A DNA stretch of 64,000 nucleotides from Candidula unifasciata (GCA_905116865.2 CAJHNH020003148.1:1-64000); one strand, 5' to 3'; positions 21,216-32,514 are shown, counted from the stretch's first letter. Numbers and translations are program-made. The notes: a model not told the origin generated them from the sequence alone.

Positions 21216-21620
21216 TTGTCTTCCTCTTCTCCCCTCTTCTTGTTGCGGCTTCCCCTTTCCTTATCCTTCTCCTTTTCTTCTCTTTTTTTGTTGTTGTTGA
21301 TCCCATACATATTTCTTGTTTCTTTCCCATTTTCCGCTTCTTATTTGCTTATACAGCTACTATTACCTTGCTGCTGCTATTACACGTCATTTTGTATATT
21401 TTCTTTGTTATCTCTTTTATTCTATTCGGTGGAGTTTGTATATTTGCATGATACCCAGGGACACACGCCCATGTTCTGCCAAACAGCAGTTGAAGAGGCT
21501 CATTTGCCTCACATACCAGAAGTTTCCAGTCAATATCCAGAAGACACTACAGACTGTAACTAACGACGATACAATAAAAAAGCCATCACACACAAAAAAG
21601 CCGACGAAAAGATTGCAGCT
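21216..21620. other. No supported gene; CT-rich then AT-rich
   Basis: Plus frames of 115-118 codons begin in CT-rich sequence and have no known domain. Confidence 0.4.
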
Positions 21621-21956
21621 GGAACATGGCCTGTGGCGAGGTTATCTCCCTGCTTGGGCAAACGGGGGGTAACACGAATTTCGTCTCATCGATCTGTTGT
21701 GGAAATGGGCAAACGAGGTTGGTTTACTTGGGTTCCCTAGAAAGGAAAGGGTTTATTTTGCATTATTTATTGTTTGTGCGTGCACAGATTGCTGACTGTG
21801 AAGGGAGTCTGGGCAAGCGTGTGGGAGATAGGTGTTCTTAGCAAACGCTTGGTCTGATGTTTTCTTTGTGGCGTTGGGCAGCTGCTGTAGCTATGTGGCT
21901 CGAGAGACACCTGTCTGCCGGTGGACTTTCCGTGTCAGCTCGGAGACCCTTAGTTT

Positions 21957-22172
21957 CTTCTTCTTTTTCTTCTTCTTTTGCATCTTCTTCTTCTTCTTCT
22001 TCTTCTTCTTCTTCTTCTTCTTCTTCTTCTTCTTCTTCTTCTTCTTCTTCTTCTTCTTTCTTCTTCTTCGCAAAAGAGAGATTCTTCTTCTTCTTCTCTT
22101 CTTCTTCTTCTTCTTCTTCTTCTCTTCTCTTTCTTCTTCTTCTTCTTCTTCTTCCTTCTTCCGGAAATATAG

Positions 22173-22236
<64 letters not shown>
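21957..22236 (+). repeat. (CTT)n then (AT)n microsatellites
   Basis: CTT triplets occupy 21,957-22,165 and AT dinucleotides 22,168-22,236. Confidence 0.95.
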
Positions 22237-22237
<1 letters not shown>

Positions 22238-22692
22238 GTGTATGAGGCGGGACATCTGGCTTGTGATCGAGAAGTTTTCCCAAGGGTTGTTATCGGAGCA
22301 GGGTTGTGCAAAGGACATGCCACTGACTGACTGTCCCTGTAAAAACGTGACGTATGGTAACCCTAGTAATATCGTGTGGTGTGTGTGTGTGTGTCTTGAC
22401 CTCCTATAACATAGTATGTCAGTATTCAGTATGTATGTGTTGCCTGCCAAGCAATGTTGTGATCACGTGACCCTATCGATCACACCACACATGACATCAT
22501 CACTGCCAGCTCTGGTGACCACGGCCAGTCCACATTAGCCACCGAAGACCCGTCGATATTTCCCGCCAGCTCCTATTCTGTGTCATCATTCTCTCTCACC
22601 CCCTCCCTTCGTCGTTTTGGTCCGGTTTACGTCTGCACACAGTATGGCCTGATGCTGTTTATGCTGCCGTTTTCCCCCTCCTTTTCTTACAG

Positions 22693-22739
22693 TGTTGTGG
22701 ATTTCCTACGAGGCCTGGCGGCTTCATCTGGGACTGCAT
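22693..22739 (+). other. Candidate 47-nt internal exon of unknown transcript
   Basis: A pyrimidine-rich tract ending cttttcttacag (up to 22,692) is a strong splice acceptor. A consensus donor GTAAGT begins at 22,740. The intervening 47 nt are open in the frame reading CCGFPTRPGGFIWDC. No partner exon was found. A polyadenylation signal AATAAA lies at about 23,049. This could be a non-coding transcript or chance. Confidence 0.2.
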
Positions 22740-23129
22740 GTAAGTAACTCCATAAACATGTGTCAGTTGTGTGTGCTTGCTGTAGTTCAGCCGTGAAGGA
22801 CACATGCACAAGAATTCTAGCTATTTCCCCCCCAACAAAGCGGAACCAGAGAATATCTGGGACTTTAGTGTTTTTTCCCCTCCTGCTATTGATTTATCGA
22901 CCGATCGCGCCTCGGCTGGCCTGTTTATCGTTTTTCTCAGCTGACGCACCCCTATGTTTACACTTCTGTTTTCTGTTTTCTCCCCCTGCCCTGGTGAGGT
23001 GTCCTACTTCTGTCAATGTATGCGGGTGAACCGAGCATATATCGTTTTAATAAAAGCTGCTTCTAAATTCACGAGTGGGTTGTGTTCTGTTTAAGGGCTG
23101 TTCACGTTTCTAGGCCCAGTATTAGAGTA

Positions 23130-23575
23130 CATTCCTTTGTCATTCATGCCTCGTTAGGTCGCTGGACCTCTTATGTGTTGCAGGGGAGTCATGTTTCCCC
23201 TTTTGTAAACGGTTTAACTTTTGCATCTGTTCTCGTTTTCTCACTACTGGCTTGTATGATTATTTTCACGTTCTGTAACTTGCGCGACGGTTTGGGAGTA
23301 TGGAAACAGCAATAATTTTCTATTCCTGCGCTCCTTGTGTTTTTCTTTTATTTATTGGGGGAGGGGAAGGGGGAGCCACCGCAAACGAACTTAGAAATAC
23401 AACAAGATCCCTGTTTCGACAGCCAATAATCGCCGCACCTGCAGCGTTTCTTCCTGCAGTATTTCTTAGAAGTTACAGGCGCCTGTGGCGCATGAAATAG
23501 ACTCACAAAAAAACACGAAAATTACATACGCCGAACGAACCAAGCCATATCATAACACCTCCGCAAGATAGGAGC
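23130..23575 (+). mobile_element. ~420-bp dispersed repeat S7, copy 1
   Basis: Blocks cattcatgcctcgttaggtc, gattattttcacgttctgta, ggagccaccgcaaacgaact, tagaaatacaacaagatcc, gcgcctgtggcgcatgaaat and ccatatcataacacctccg occur in the same order at 31,290-31,710. It is a second-copy interspersed repeat of unknown class. Confidence 0.75.
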
Positions 23576-23584
23576 AGTCCATTA

Positions 23585-23645
23585 ACTTCGCGGTGACCGG
23601 GTGACGAACTCCTTGTGGTCCGGGTTCACTCCCGGGGGTAGGCAG
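23585..23645 (+). repeat. tRNA-like fragment
   Basis: The B-box-like ggtccgggttcactcccggg sits next to an A-box-like cggtgaccgggtgacgaac. It is probably a SINE head remnant. Confidence 0.35.
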
Positions 23646-23751
23646 AAAAGCCACATTTCTCCCAGATTTACGGTACCTATCATGGAATCAAGGCCGAAGG
23701 TTTGCGATATCCATAGTACCGAGCCAAATGGGTTAAGAACTCATGGTTCCT

Positions 23752-23753
<2 letters not shown>

Positions 23754-23808
<55 letters not shown>

Positions 23809-23811
23809 ATA

Positions 23812-23898
<87 letters not shown>

Positions 23899-23901
23899 TT
23901 A
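23754..23901 (+). repeat. (AT)n microsatellite, about 145 bp
   Basis: AT dinucleotides with two short interruptions. Tyr/Ile frames on both strands are artefacts. Confidence 0.95.
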
Positions 23902-24244
23902 AAAAAAGACATCAATGGCGAGGGAAGTTACTCTAATTCTGGGCCTGAAAACATGAACAGGTTCTTTGTTAATCTCCTCCCACCCATACAACACACAAAG
24001 TGTAGTTGTGTGGGCCAACCGAAGCTTCAATCAATTATTCACTTACTGTCTCCACAATAAAGATTGGCTGCATTGAATCTCCAAAAAGCTCCTCTCTCTT
24101 ATCTTGGTTGTACACTCTGTCAGACTGCTGTTTGTCTAAGACCCGATGTTGTCTTCCCACTTATGTCGGTGTCTACGTCTTGCTCTCTCGCCCTTCACCT
24201 TTTTTCGTTAGTATGGTGTTTAAAAGAGTGTTTTTGTTTTTTAA

Positions 24245-24323
24245 TGTGCTCTCTCGGTGTCTCTCTCTCACTGTCTGTCTCTCTTTCTCTCTCACACACT
24301 GTCTGTCTCTGTCGGTGTCTCAT

Positions 24324-24394
<71 letters not shown>
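24245..24394 (+). repeat. (CT)n-rich tract
   Basis: CTGT/CTCT repeats pass into about 60 bp of pure CT. Confidence 0.95.
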
Positions 24395-24397
<3 letters not shown>

Positions 24398-24439
24398 TCT
24401 TTTAGTAATTCTTTTTTTTTTATTAGCAGTTTTTCCGGA

Positions 24440-24735
24440 ACCTGTGTGTTTCTTCTTCTTCTTCGCTTTCACCAGCTGTAAACTCTGGTGAAAAGTTCTG
24501 GTTGTTCATCCACTTCTGGACTGCAGTCCTGTTCCAGAACCTGAGTGTTGCGTGTGTATCCGTTTTACAGATCTGACTCATTTGTCTGCTGACTGCTGGT
24601 TCCTTGCCTCTCAGGCAGATGCACACCGACTTCGAAGTAAGCTCTCAATTAGTTGACTCTTACGATATGCTTTTAAGTAGGCAGTGGGTCTATTCTTGTT
24701 TTCCATATAATAGGGCCCCAGAACCCACACGGGGA
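24440..24735 (-). mobile_element. S5 repeat, well-preserved copy
   Basis: The plus strand begins with the complement of the GAA tail (cttcttcttcttcgctttca), then agctgtaaactctgg, agttctggttgttcatccac, ctgttccagaacctgagtg, tgtatccgttttacagatc, gcctctcaggcagatgca, tcgaagtaagctctcaatta and gcagtgggtctattcttg. It is one of the most complete copies. Confidence 0.8.
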
Positions 24736-24799
24736 ACCTATGTGTTTGATTGTTTTTGTTTTCATAAATTACAACCTATTCTTCTGCATATAGACGTCT

Positions 24800-25015
24800 A
24801 CTTCTTTGTTTACCGGTTGTAAGCTCCGACGGAAAGTCCTGGTTGGTCTTTCATTTGGACTTTTGCTTTGTGTCGGGACGTCAGTTTTGCGTGTACGTCC
24901 ATTTCCTGACTTATTCGTCTGCAATTAGTTGTTCCTTGCCTTTTAAGTTAGGCAGTGGGTCTTTTCTTGTTTACCCCACAGTACGACCCCGGAACCCACA
25001 CGATGAGCATATTCA
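24800..25015 (-). mobile_element. S5 repeat, internally deleted copy
   Basis: It has the same block order as the 24,440 copy (accggttgtaagctccg, aaagtcctggttggtc, gcagtgggtcttttcttg, ggaacccacacgatgag). The section between gccttttaag and the gcagtgggtc block is missing. It lies in tandem with the previous copy. Confidence 0.7.
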
Positions 25016-25073
25016 CTATTCCATATACTTAATTCACGATCCCTTTGAGTATATGGCAAGTCCCTCCAAACAC

Positions 25074-25128
25074 ACACATATATACACCGTGCGCGCGCAC
25101 ACACACACACCCCCCCCCCCCCCCCACC
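25074..25128 (+). repeat. (CA)n and poly-C tract
   Basis: CA dinucleotides followed by about 17 C. Confidence 0.9.
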
Positions 25129-25139
25129 AACATAACAAA

Positions 25140-27860
25140 ATGTGATTAAAGAGATTCCACAAAGGAAATAGACAGCATGGAGATATATTTTAGTCAGAAT
25201 GTGTATCATGGATATTCAAGAAACTCTGGAGATTAGCCAAATAACTCAATGAAGAGAGTTTCTCGCCTAGACAAACAATCACGCTAAGTGATGGTGACAA
25301 AATCTTCAGAGGAAAACAAGCTGCAGATTTGTTTGCCAAAACATTCAGTGTTGAAAGCAACCTGACCCTTAATGAGGACCATCAGAGAGAAATAAGGAAA
25401 GAAATACAAACAAGCAAACAAACAAATAAGAGACAGACAGATACTCCTGCCTCTATGAGGGAGCCATTTACCATGGGCGAACTACAAAATGCCATCTTTA
25501 GGCTTAAGTTAAAAAAGTCTGCAGGTCCGGATGAAATCAGCAACGAAATGCTAATCAACCTGACCTCATCTGCTAAAGTAAAGTTGCTGGAAATTTTCAA
25601 CATCAGCTGGGAGAAAGGTTTAGTGCCTCAAGTATGGAGAGAAGCCATCACAATACCCATTTTAAGAAAAGGAAAAATTAAGACACAGGCTTCGAGCTAT
25701 CGCCCAATTAGTCTCACAAGCTTTGTAGGAAAGACATTGGAAAGAATTGTAAATTCAAGACTGAAATGGCACTTAGAATCTGAGCAGATCTTGGTGCCAG
25801 AGCAGGCTGGGTTTAGGGAATGTCACAGCATAGAAGATCAAGTCACCTACCTGTCACAAGCTGTAGAGGATGCCTTCCAAGAGAAGAAAAAGGTCCTGGC
25901 GGTATAGGTTGACTTCAAACAAGCTTTTGACAAAGTCTGGAAAGATGGTCTCATTGCAAAACTGAAGAGAAATGGAATCCAAGGAAACATGCTAAAATGG
26001 ATCCAATCCTTCTTACACAGCAGGAGAACTAGAGTCAGTCTTGATGGCCAGCAGAGTAGAAAAGTGTTACTTCGGCAAGGAGTACCACAGGGAGGAGTTA
26101 TCTCTCCAACTCTCTTTCTTGTGTATATAAATGATCTGGTGAAAGACCTCCCTACAGGAGTAAAAGCTGCCCTGTATGCAGATGATCTGGCACTCTGGTG
26201 TACCGATGAACACACCACAGTGGCAAATATAAGAATGCAGCGAGCAGCAGATCTCTTGATGACATGGGCAGAAAAATGGCATGTTGCCATCAACACAGAC
26301 AAAACATCCACAACGCTTTTCTCTCTTTCCACCAGGGACAAAGCTGCTAGTATTCACCTAGGAACATCCTTGCTAAAGGAAGAAAGCTTCCCCACTTATC
26401 TTGGAGTAACATTTGATAAAAGGCTCACATGGAGCAAACATATAGAAAATGTAGAAGGGAAGGCCAGGAGACGACTAGGCCTACTTAGAAAATTGGCAGG
26501 TACAGGATGGGGAGCAAATGGAAAAACCCTAAAGAAAGTTTATAATGGAGCGATAAGACCCCACTTGGAGTTTGGTGCAACAGCATGGTCAACAGCTGCT
26601 AATTCCCACCTACAATCGTTAGACAGAGTGCAAAATCAAGCTCTTAGACTCATCACAGGATCCATGAAAACTGCACCAATCCTGAAGATGCAGAAAATAA
26701 CTGCAATGCAGACATTGTCCTATAGAAGAGACACTAAAACTATGATCCAGATGGAGAAGTTTAATAGTATGCAGTCACACCCAATGAATAAAAGGTTAGA
26801 TGATCTGGCATTAGGGCGTCTCAAACGTAGCAGCTTTGTCCATCGGGGGAAAAGACTTAGAAGACAGTATCAAGCTGATCTACCTATTAGAACAACACCG
26901 CTGAAACCTACCCTATACCCTGTACCTTGGGAGCAAGTCAGTGATACAATACAGATAATGACTTCAGTCAATGGATTCACAACTGGAGATGAGTCCAATG
27001 ATCTTCAAAAACGAACAGCTGCTCTTAGCATGATTCATGAAAACTATCCCGAACAGTCATGGATACATGTTTACACAGATGGATCAGCAACCAGCGCGGT
27101 TAAAAATGGGGGTGCTGGAGTCTTTATTACATACCCAGGCAACCACCGCCACACAAAGTGGATACCCACTGGTAAATTCTCTTCCAACTACACAGCAGAG
27201 ATTGTAGCACTAGAGCAGGCTGCCGAAATGTTACACAACACCAGTTCTGACTGCCACCAAGTGGTTATATTCACAGATGCGCTTTCAGTGCTTCAAGCCC
27301 TCAAGAGTGGCAAACTCCCTCACTTGAGATCTAAACTTGGCAAGGTGGCTGCCCAAAAGTATACTGTACTCCAGTGGGTGCCATCCCACTGTGGTATACC
27401 AGGAAACGAAACCGCAGATAAACTTGCTAAAAAAGGGGCAGAATGTGACCAGGAAGAGAATGCAGTAACATACTATGAGAAGAAAAGGGCCATCCAGGCT
27501 ATCAGAAGTGAACAGAGTCTGGCCAGAGATGACTACCACTTACTTGACCGGCATGGGCAGGTCATTGTCCTACGTCTCAGGACAGGACATAACAAACTTA
27601 ACCAGCATATGCACAGGCTTCGTCTAAGTAGTTCACCTTTTTGCCCTTGTGGGCTATGTGTGCAGACTACAGAACATGTCCTGCAAGACTGTCCCTTGTT
27701 CAGCCCATTAAGAAAGGAATACTGGCCCAGTGAGTCACCACTGTACACAAAGTTGTATGGGACTAAAAATGAACTCATAAAAACAGTCAAGTTTATCACA
27801 AGAACCTGTCTGTCGGTGTAAATCAGAAAGCGAACACAAGAAGAAGAAGAAGATGTTTAA
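25140..27860 (+). mobile_element. 5'-truncated LINE (RT + RNase H type) with GAA tail
   Basis: The element carries the C-terminal two-thirds of a LINE ORF2 (see next entry). A stop at 27,819-27,821 is followed by a ~15-bp 3' UTR and a tail gcgaacacaagaagaagaag (ends about 27,855). The 5' boundary is approximate, set by the start of protein-like sequence after the CA/C tract. The apurinic endonuclease and ORF1 are absent, as expected after incomplete reverse transcription. No clear target duplication was seen. Confidence 0.85.
25245..27821 (+). pseudogene. LINE ORF2: reverse transcriptase, RNase H, C-terminal zinc finger
   Basis: A single frame is interrupted by TAA at 25,242-25,244 and TAG at 25,905-25,907. 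The segment before the TAG has RT motifs SYRPISLTS and PEQAGFRECHSIEDQV. After the TAG comes VDFKQAFDKVW, with the first catalytic Asp. The 610-codon frame from 25,989 has QGVPQGGVISPTLF (residues 30-43) and YADD (63-66). RNase H begins near residue 358 (VYTDGSA) and continues through the TAEIVALEQA, FTDALSVLQAL and PSHCGIPGNETADKLA motifs, so its catalytic acidic residues are present. A C-x-C...H-x4-C finger follows (C552, C554, H563, C568; TTEHVLQDC). RT plus RNase H plus this finger points to the Jockey/I group of LINEs. Apart from two stops and the missing endonuclease, the frame is intact, so the copy is fairly young. It is not a host gene. Confidence 0.9.
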
Positions 27861-28011
27861 CTGTAGATATACAAACCGCTTATGAAAATAAGAAAACAAA
27901 AAAGTCATTTTGCTTTGGGCTTTATAAATAATTTGTAAAAATGTGTAATTAATTTTATTTATAATAAAACTGAAAAAAATAATATAACGAATTATTACAA
28001 AAACAAATGCA

Positions 28012-28185
28012 CACGCGGTGTCCATGGCTTAGGTGTTGTGAGTCCGACTCGTAATCCCAACGTTCCGAGACCGAGTGCCTTGACAGGACGTATGCAGTGT
28101 GGATGCGATCACAGGAGATAGATCCAAATACTTTCCCGACCGGCGACGAAGTCGTCTACCGGCAGGCTAATATGCCGCCCTGTCA
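28012..28185 (+). mobile_element. SA SINE head, partial copy
   Basis: The head cgcggtgtccatggcttagg, agtccgactcgtaatccc and aacgttccgagaccgagtg matches SA heads at 4152 and 28,361. The conserved body is missing. Confidence 0.6.
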
Positions 28186-28348
28186 TCGATGTGATGGGCG
28201 CCGGGGGGGGGGGGTCTATTAAGCGCCCCACAAATCGCCGCCCCCTCAATAATTGTTTCAGGTCACTAAACCCACCTTATCCGTTTATAGAAATTCTCTT
28301 TAAAAGCTTTTGGTTTTTTTACATGGAATATTATTTCCAGCATAATAC

Positions 28349-28807
28349 ATACTTAGATAGCGGCGTCCGTGGCTTAGGCGTTGCGAGTCTGACTCGTAAT
28401 TCTAACGTACCGCGATCGAAACCCACTGCTGGCTGCGTGGATTTGTATCATGGTATAGGGCGTCGCAGGTCGATCCAGCCTAAAATGGGTACCAGATTGC
28501 TGTCCTGGGGAAGTAAAGACGGCCGGCGTAATGCTGACCACCTTACCCATCTACTGATGGTCTATCTGGTAATCTGGGTTTCAGCTTCATAGCAAACGGG
28601 TCACCCCATAGTTGCTCCGCTCCTGTGCCAACGAAAAAAACACACGTAGCTCACGGTGTCACGGCTTACACTCAGCTCAGAAGCTGGGCGACGAAACTAT
28701 ATCCTTCAAGCCTATGATGGCCTATGAAAATATGGGCGCTCTTCACATATGCCCGATACTCCTAGAGGCGTGAAAAGGGATCTTTACTTTACTTATAATA
28801 CTTAGAT
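28349..28807 (+). mobile_element. Full-length SA SINE with target duplication
   Basis: The element proper is 28,359-28,797. tRNA-like head at 28,361 (cggcgtccgtggcttaggcg; B box cgcgatcgaaaccc) and body at about 28,470-28,555 (cagcctaaaatgggtaccag, gacggccggcgtaatgctga). A 3' part follows with agcaaacgggtcacccca, and the end is gggatctttactttactt. The 10-bp repeat ATACTTAGAT flanks it at 28,349-28,358 and 28,798-28,807. At about 439 bp it is the longest SA copy here. The tail matches the copy at 62,680. Confidence 0.85.
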
Positions 28808-29340
28808 CAACCATCAATAGTCTCAGTCAGCGGATAACTGTTGTAGTGTTTACAATGTATTGGAGCTTAATAAAGTAGCCAGCATTCATCGTAGGGACGG
28901 CACTGGCTCCATCGATTGATTGGTCAAGTCTCAAGGGTCCGAGTACACGTTTTTAGGCCTGAGGCAGCGGGCAGAGGCTGTCGTTGCAGAGCCCAGCTGC
29001 ATTAATTAAATAATCGAATTCCATCTCTACTTGCAGTTTTGCTCATCTAATCCTCTATGTCAAACAGAAACAGATCGGCAAGTCGGGTAATTGCACTCGT
29101 CCTGCCTCGTGCAAATATGCTTGTATTTGCCTATCATTTGATCGCAGTTTTTCCCAAACAGGGGTATTGATACCAGTATGTTTGCAGTGCGGCTGTTCAT
29201 TGCGAATTGTTTGCAGGCCGGCTTAAGTTGCATGTCATTTTCATTGTTGTGTCGTCCCGTTTGAGCCATATAAACATCAGTTGCTAGGGCCCACTTTCGA
29301 CTTGAGATCATTGGAATAACTAGAGAAGTCGCGTGGGTTC
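28808..29340. other. No recognisable gene
   Basis: I see no tandem repeat, RNA gene or protein similarity. The 83-codon minus frame at 29,060 has no known motif. Confidence 0.45.
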
Positions 29341-29357
29341 CGCGGCCCTATTTTAAG

Positions 29358-29402
29358 TGTGTGTGTATGTGTGTGTGTGTGTGTGTGCATGCACGCGCGC
29401 GG
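29358..29402 (+). repeat. (GT)n microsatellite
   Basis: Short GT tract ending in GCGC. Confidence 0.9.
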
Positions 29403-29444
29403 TATAGACCTGCTACTCCTTGACAAGCACGTCGTTGAAAGCAA

Positions 29445-29655
29445 CGAATTACGGAATTACTGAAATCTGATATGTGTGGCCACAATGCACACTTATTGCA
29501 GCCCAGCTGTAAACCACAACACAACGGGCCAGCCGCCCTTTTAGCAGATGCCTTTCCACAACAGTAAGCTTATTGGCTGTCTCTGCAACCACAAACACCC
29601 TTTCCACAACAGTAAGCTTATTGACTGTCTCTGCAACCACAAACACCCTTTCCCA
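29445..29655 (-). repeat. Helitron-related block plus 48-bp duplication
   Basis: The reverse complement of 29,490-29,545 matches the Helitron module (gttgtgttgtggtttacagc). Just after it, a 48-bp unit containing cctttccacaacagtaagct and gtctctgcaaccac is present twice in tandem (29,550-29,650) with a single difference (ggctgt/gactgt). Confidence 0.6.
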
Positions 29656-29695
29656 TGAGCTTATTGGGCGTATAATTCTAGACCTATATTTGATA

Positions 29696-29820
29696 ATCCC
29701 ATCGGAACTTGGTGGGTGATGTGGTCAACATCACGCTGTCCGCCTTTACTTCCCTGGACGTCTACCCGGTATCTATTTTAGGCTGGGTCTACCTGGGCGC
29801 CAATGTCATTTTTTCCATTT
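29696..29820 (-). mobile_element. SA SINE body fragment
   Basis: The plus strand shows aacttggtgggtgatgtggt, acatcacgctgtccgcc, tttacttccctgg and aggctgggtctacctggg. This is the reverse complement of the SA body. Confidence 0.7.
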
Positions 29821-29964
29821 AAAACAAAAACAGGACCAGCCCAGGATCAACGGGAAGCTAAACTAGTTTATGAATGTTGCTGTCAGAAAACTCTCATCAG
29901 CATAGAAAAAGGATAAAAATTCAACAGCATTAACGACAGTAAATAACATCTTTTTTTTTTTTAA

Positions 29965-30235
29965 CCTGTTTCTTTTTCTTCTTTGTGTTCACCATTTGTA
30001 AACTCTGGCAGAAAGTTCTGGTTGTTCATCCACTTTTGGATTGCTGTCCTGTTCCAGAACCTCTGTTTTGCATGTGCATCCGTTTTACAGATCTGACTCA
30101 TTTGTATGCAGACTTCTGGTTCCTCGCCTCCCAGGCAGATATACTCCGACTTCGAATAAAGCTCCCAGTTAGTCCACTTTTACGACATGCTTTTGGGTAG
30201 GCAATAGGTCTGTTCTTTTGTTTTCCTGGAAATAA
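29965..30235 (-). mobile_element. S5 repeat copy
   Basis: It starts with tttctttttcttctttgtgt (complement of the tail GAACACAAAGAAG) and carries all S5 blocks through acatgcttttgggtaggcaa. A G-run follows at about 30,240. Confidence 0.8.
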
Positions 30236-30603
30236 GGGAGGGGGGGGGGGGAAGAGAGGAGAGAAGAAATAGCACAGAAAAACAACAAAAAATTTTTGAG
30301 TTAAGACCCGCCCCACCAATATGTTTTTCGTGGCGATACGCTTAACGCATCATTGTCGATCGGGGTCACCCATTGGCTTGCCGGTAGACAACAGTATTTA
30401 AGTCTGTCTCCTTTGATCGCTTCAGCACTACAGCAGTCAGTGCTTTTGGTGGCGTGCAATGCTAACAGCCATTTTAAATTTCGCACATAACCTACTCAGT
30501 AAGAAGAAACTCCACAGGAAAGCATGTACGGCAGGAGTCTACCAGTCATCAGTAGAAGTGATCCCTCGTCCACAATAGTTTCGGCCCACGAGCTCCTAGA
30601 CAG

Positions 30604-30690
30604 TCTGGTAATATTAGTTTCAGCTTCATAGCAAACGGGTCACCCCATAGCTGCTCTGCTCCTGTGCTCCTGTGCCAACGAAAAACACAC
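30604..30690 (+). mobile_element. SA SINE 3' segment
   Basis: The segment tttcagcttcatagcaaacg, ggtcaccccatagctgctc, tcctgtgccaacgaaaaaca matches 28,568-28,645 of the full-length SA copy. It has a short internal duplication of tgctcctg. Confidence 0.7.
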
Positions 30691-30734
30691 GTTTCCTAGA
30701 CAATCTTAGAGGGTGGGCTCACCTGAATTCTTGA

Positions 30735-30900
30735 AGCTCAGGCTTGATCTGCTCCTGTTGCACGTATTAATGGATGTTCTCAGACATGGACAAGACGCAA
30801 TTGGTTATAACCTAAAGCTCCCCCTTCGGGGGATGCTAGATGGACGTGACGATTTTGTGTGTGTTTATTTCTAAAAAACTGATGATGATGATGATGTTGC
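30735..30900 (+). repeat. Possible retroelement 3' end with (GAT)n tail
   Basis: The block ends aaaaaactgatgatgatgat. The upstream sequence has no recognised family, and a LINE/SINE tail is only suggested. Confidence 0.3.
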
Positions 30901-31289
30901 CTAACGCTGGGAGCATTGTGTGAGGCCTCGTTTACCCTACTGTAAAGGGAACTGGGACATCGTTGTGTTTTGTAACTTGTTCTTTGTGATATTACATGTC
31001 TTTTCTTGACAGCCTACGTATATTACACAGGCTCTTGTGCCCAATTCTTCCTCCTGTGAAAATACGAGATGAAAATACTGTCTCTGCAGCCACTGACACT
31101 GCATCAATTACCCTCCCCCATTAGACGCTACAGCTTTGACCTGATATTACACGCCTGGCATTTATCAGGCGCAGTTTTCCGGTGAGAATAAGTAACTTGC
31201 GTTGACACGCCCTGACATCTGCACTTAACATGTGGTACAAATAGCGGTACAAGTGACGTTTTAGTATGCAAAAAGAGAGTGACTTCCCT

Positions 31290-31710
31290 TCCCATTCATG
31301 CCTCGTCGGGTCGCACGGCCTCTCCTGTGTTGTGTCGGTGTCATGTATTCCTAATTCTCAAACAGTTTAACCGTTGCCGCTTTTTCTCCTGTTCTCATCG
31401 CTGATGTGCTTGATTATTTTCACGTTGTTCTACTGGCGCGATGGTTCTGGACTATAGACTGCAATGTTTTTTTTTTTTTTTTTTCAATTCCTACGTTCCT
31501 TGTCAGTGGCTTTCTTTTTCAGTGGGAAAGCCACCGCTAGCGAACGTAGAAATACAAAAACATCCAACTTTCGATACTCTCACTTGTACACATGCGCCTG
31601 CGGCTCTCAGACAGACTCATGACAACACAACCTTCAACAAACATTATAAACGGCGAGCGAACGCCCAGCGAAGCCATTTCATAACACCCCTACAATATAG
31701 TACAGGCCCA
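31290..31710 (+). mobile_element. Dispersed repeat S7, copy 2
   Basis: Same ordered blocks as 23,130-23,575 (cattcatgcctcgtcgggtc, gattattttcacgttgttc, aagccaccgctagcgaacg, tagaaatacaaaaacatcc, ccatttcataacacccctac). It contains a T17 run at about 31,468-31,485. Confidence 0.75.
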
Positions 31711-32141
31711 GCGACCCGACGAGACATGAATGGAAAGGGTGGTTACTCTCTTTTTGCAGACTGAAACGTTTCCTGTACCGAAATAGCTTTTGTAATCTGT
31801 CTTCCAGCAGCCTAGTTGAGTGCATAGTGCGACACTGTGAGTCCCGGATTTCGTTTAGAATGCTTTTTTGACTAGGCCCAACGTTCTCTGTATTGAATAC
31901 TGCAGATTAAACAAAAATGGCGAGTGATCTGTTAACATGTATAGGTGTGCAATTGTTGATCTGTTGTAACGGGTGCTTCCATCGACGATGAAATGCATTT
32001 CTAATGTCGGACTGTTTGTACTGGCACTTCTAACTGCTGCCTTGTGCATTTGATGCGCGTTAATGCTGTTAGATTTTTGGTTTTCGAAAACTCTCGAAGT
32101 CATTGGAACAAAAGCGGCTCAGCCCTTTGAGTGTGAAGGCA
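31711..32141. other. No recognisable gene
   Basis: No supported feature was seen here. The 82-codon minus frame lacks known motifs. Confidence 0.45.
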
Positions 32142-32395
32142 CACCAGAATGGGGAGCCGCCGCGATGTAGCTGCTAGACGCTCGCCTACGAACCCGAAGT
32201 TCGTGGGGTTCGAATCCGAACGACGCTGGGCTTGTTCAGAAAATTACCATGGCTCCCAGGTTGACCCAGCCTTGAGTGGGTACCAGGTAAAATCCTGAGA
32301 AGTTGAAGTGACCAGCGTAATTTTAGCAATATGGCCCATTGAATGCCAATTGGTCTTTACAGTATAGTCTAGTATTGTATGCCATTATGCCTTAA
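32142..32395 (+). mobile_element. SINE with alternative tRNA head and SA body
   Basis: The head gggagccgccgcgatgtagc and ggggttcgaatccgaacg (B box) differs from the SA head. The body gttgacccagccttgagtgg, gtaccagg and accagcgtaattttagca is SA-type. This implies a head swap within one SINE superfamily. Confidence 0.75.
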
Positions 32396-32514
32396 GGAGC
32401 AGAACCTTCTACCTATCATTTCTTTGTACACATCAGAAGGGAAAGTATTTTTTTCTCTTTTCTTCCGTCCTGGCTTTCCCCCTGCCGACTAAAATAAAAA
32501 GTCTAGGACCCTTT

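Noticed and set aside
25989..27821. 610-codon RT/RNase H ORF as a host gene
   Set aside because: It is the C-terminal part of a LINE ORF2 with upstream in-frame stops and a (GAA)n tail.
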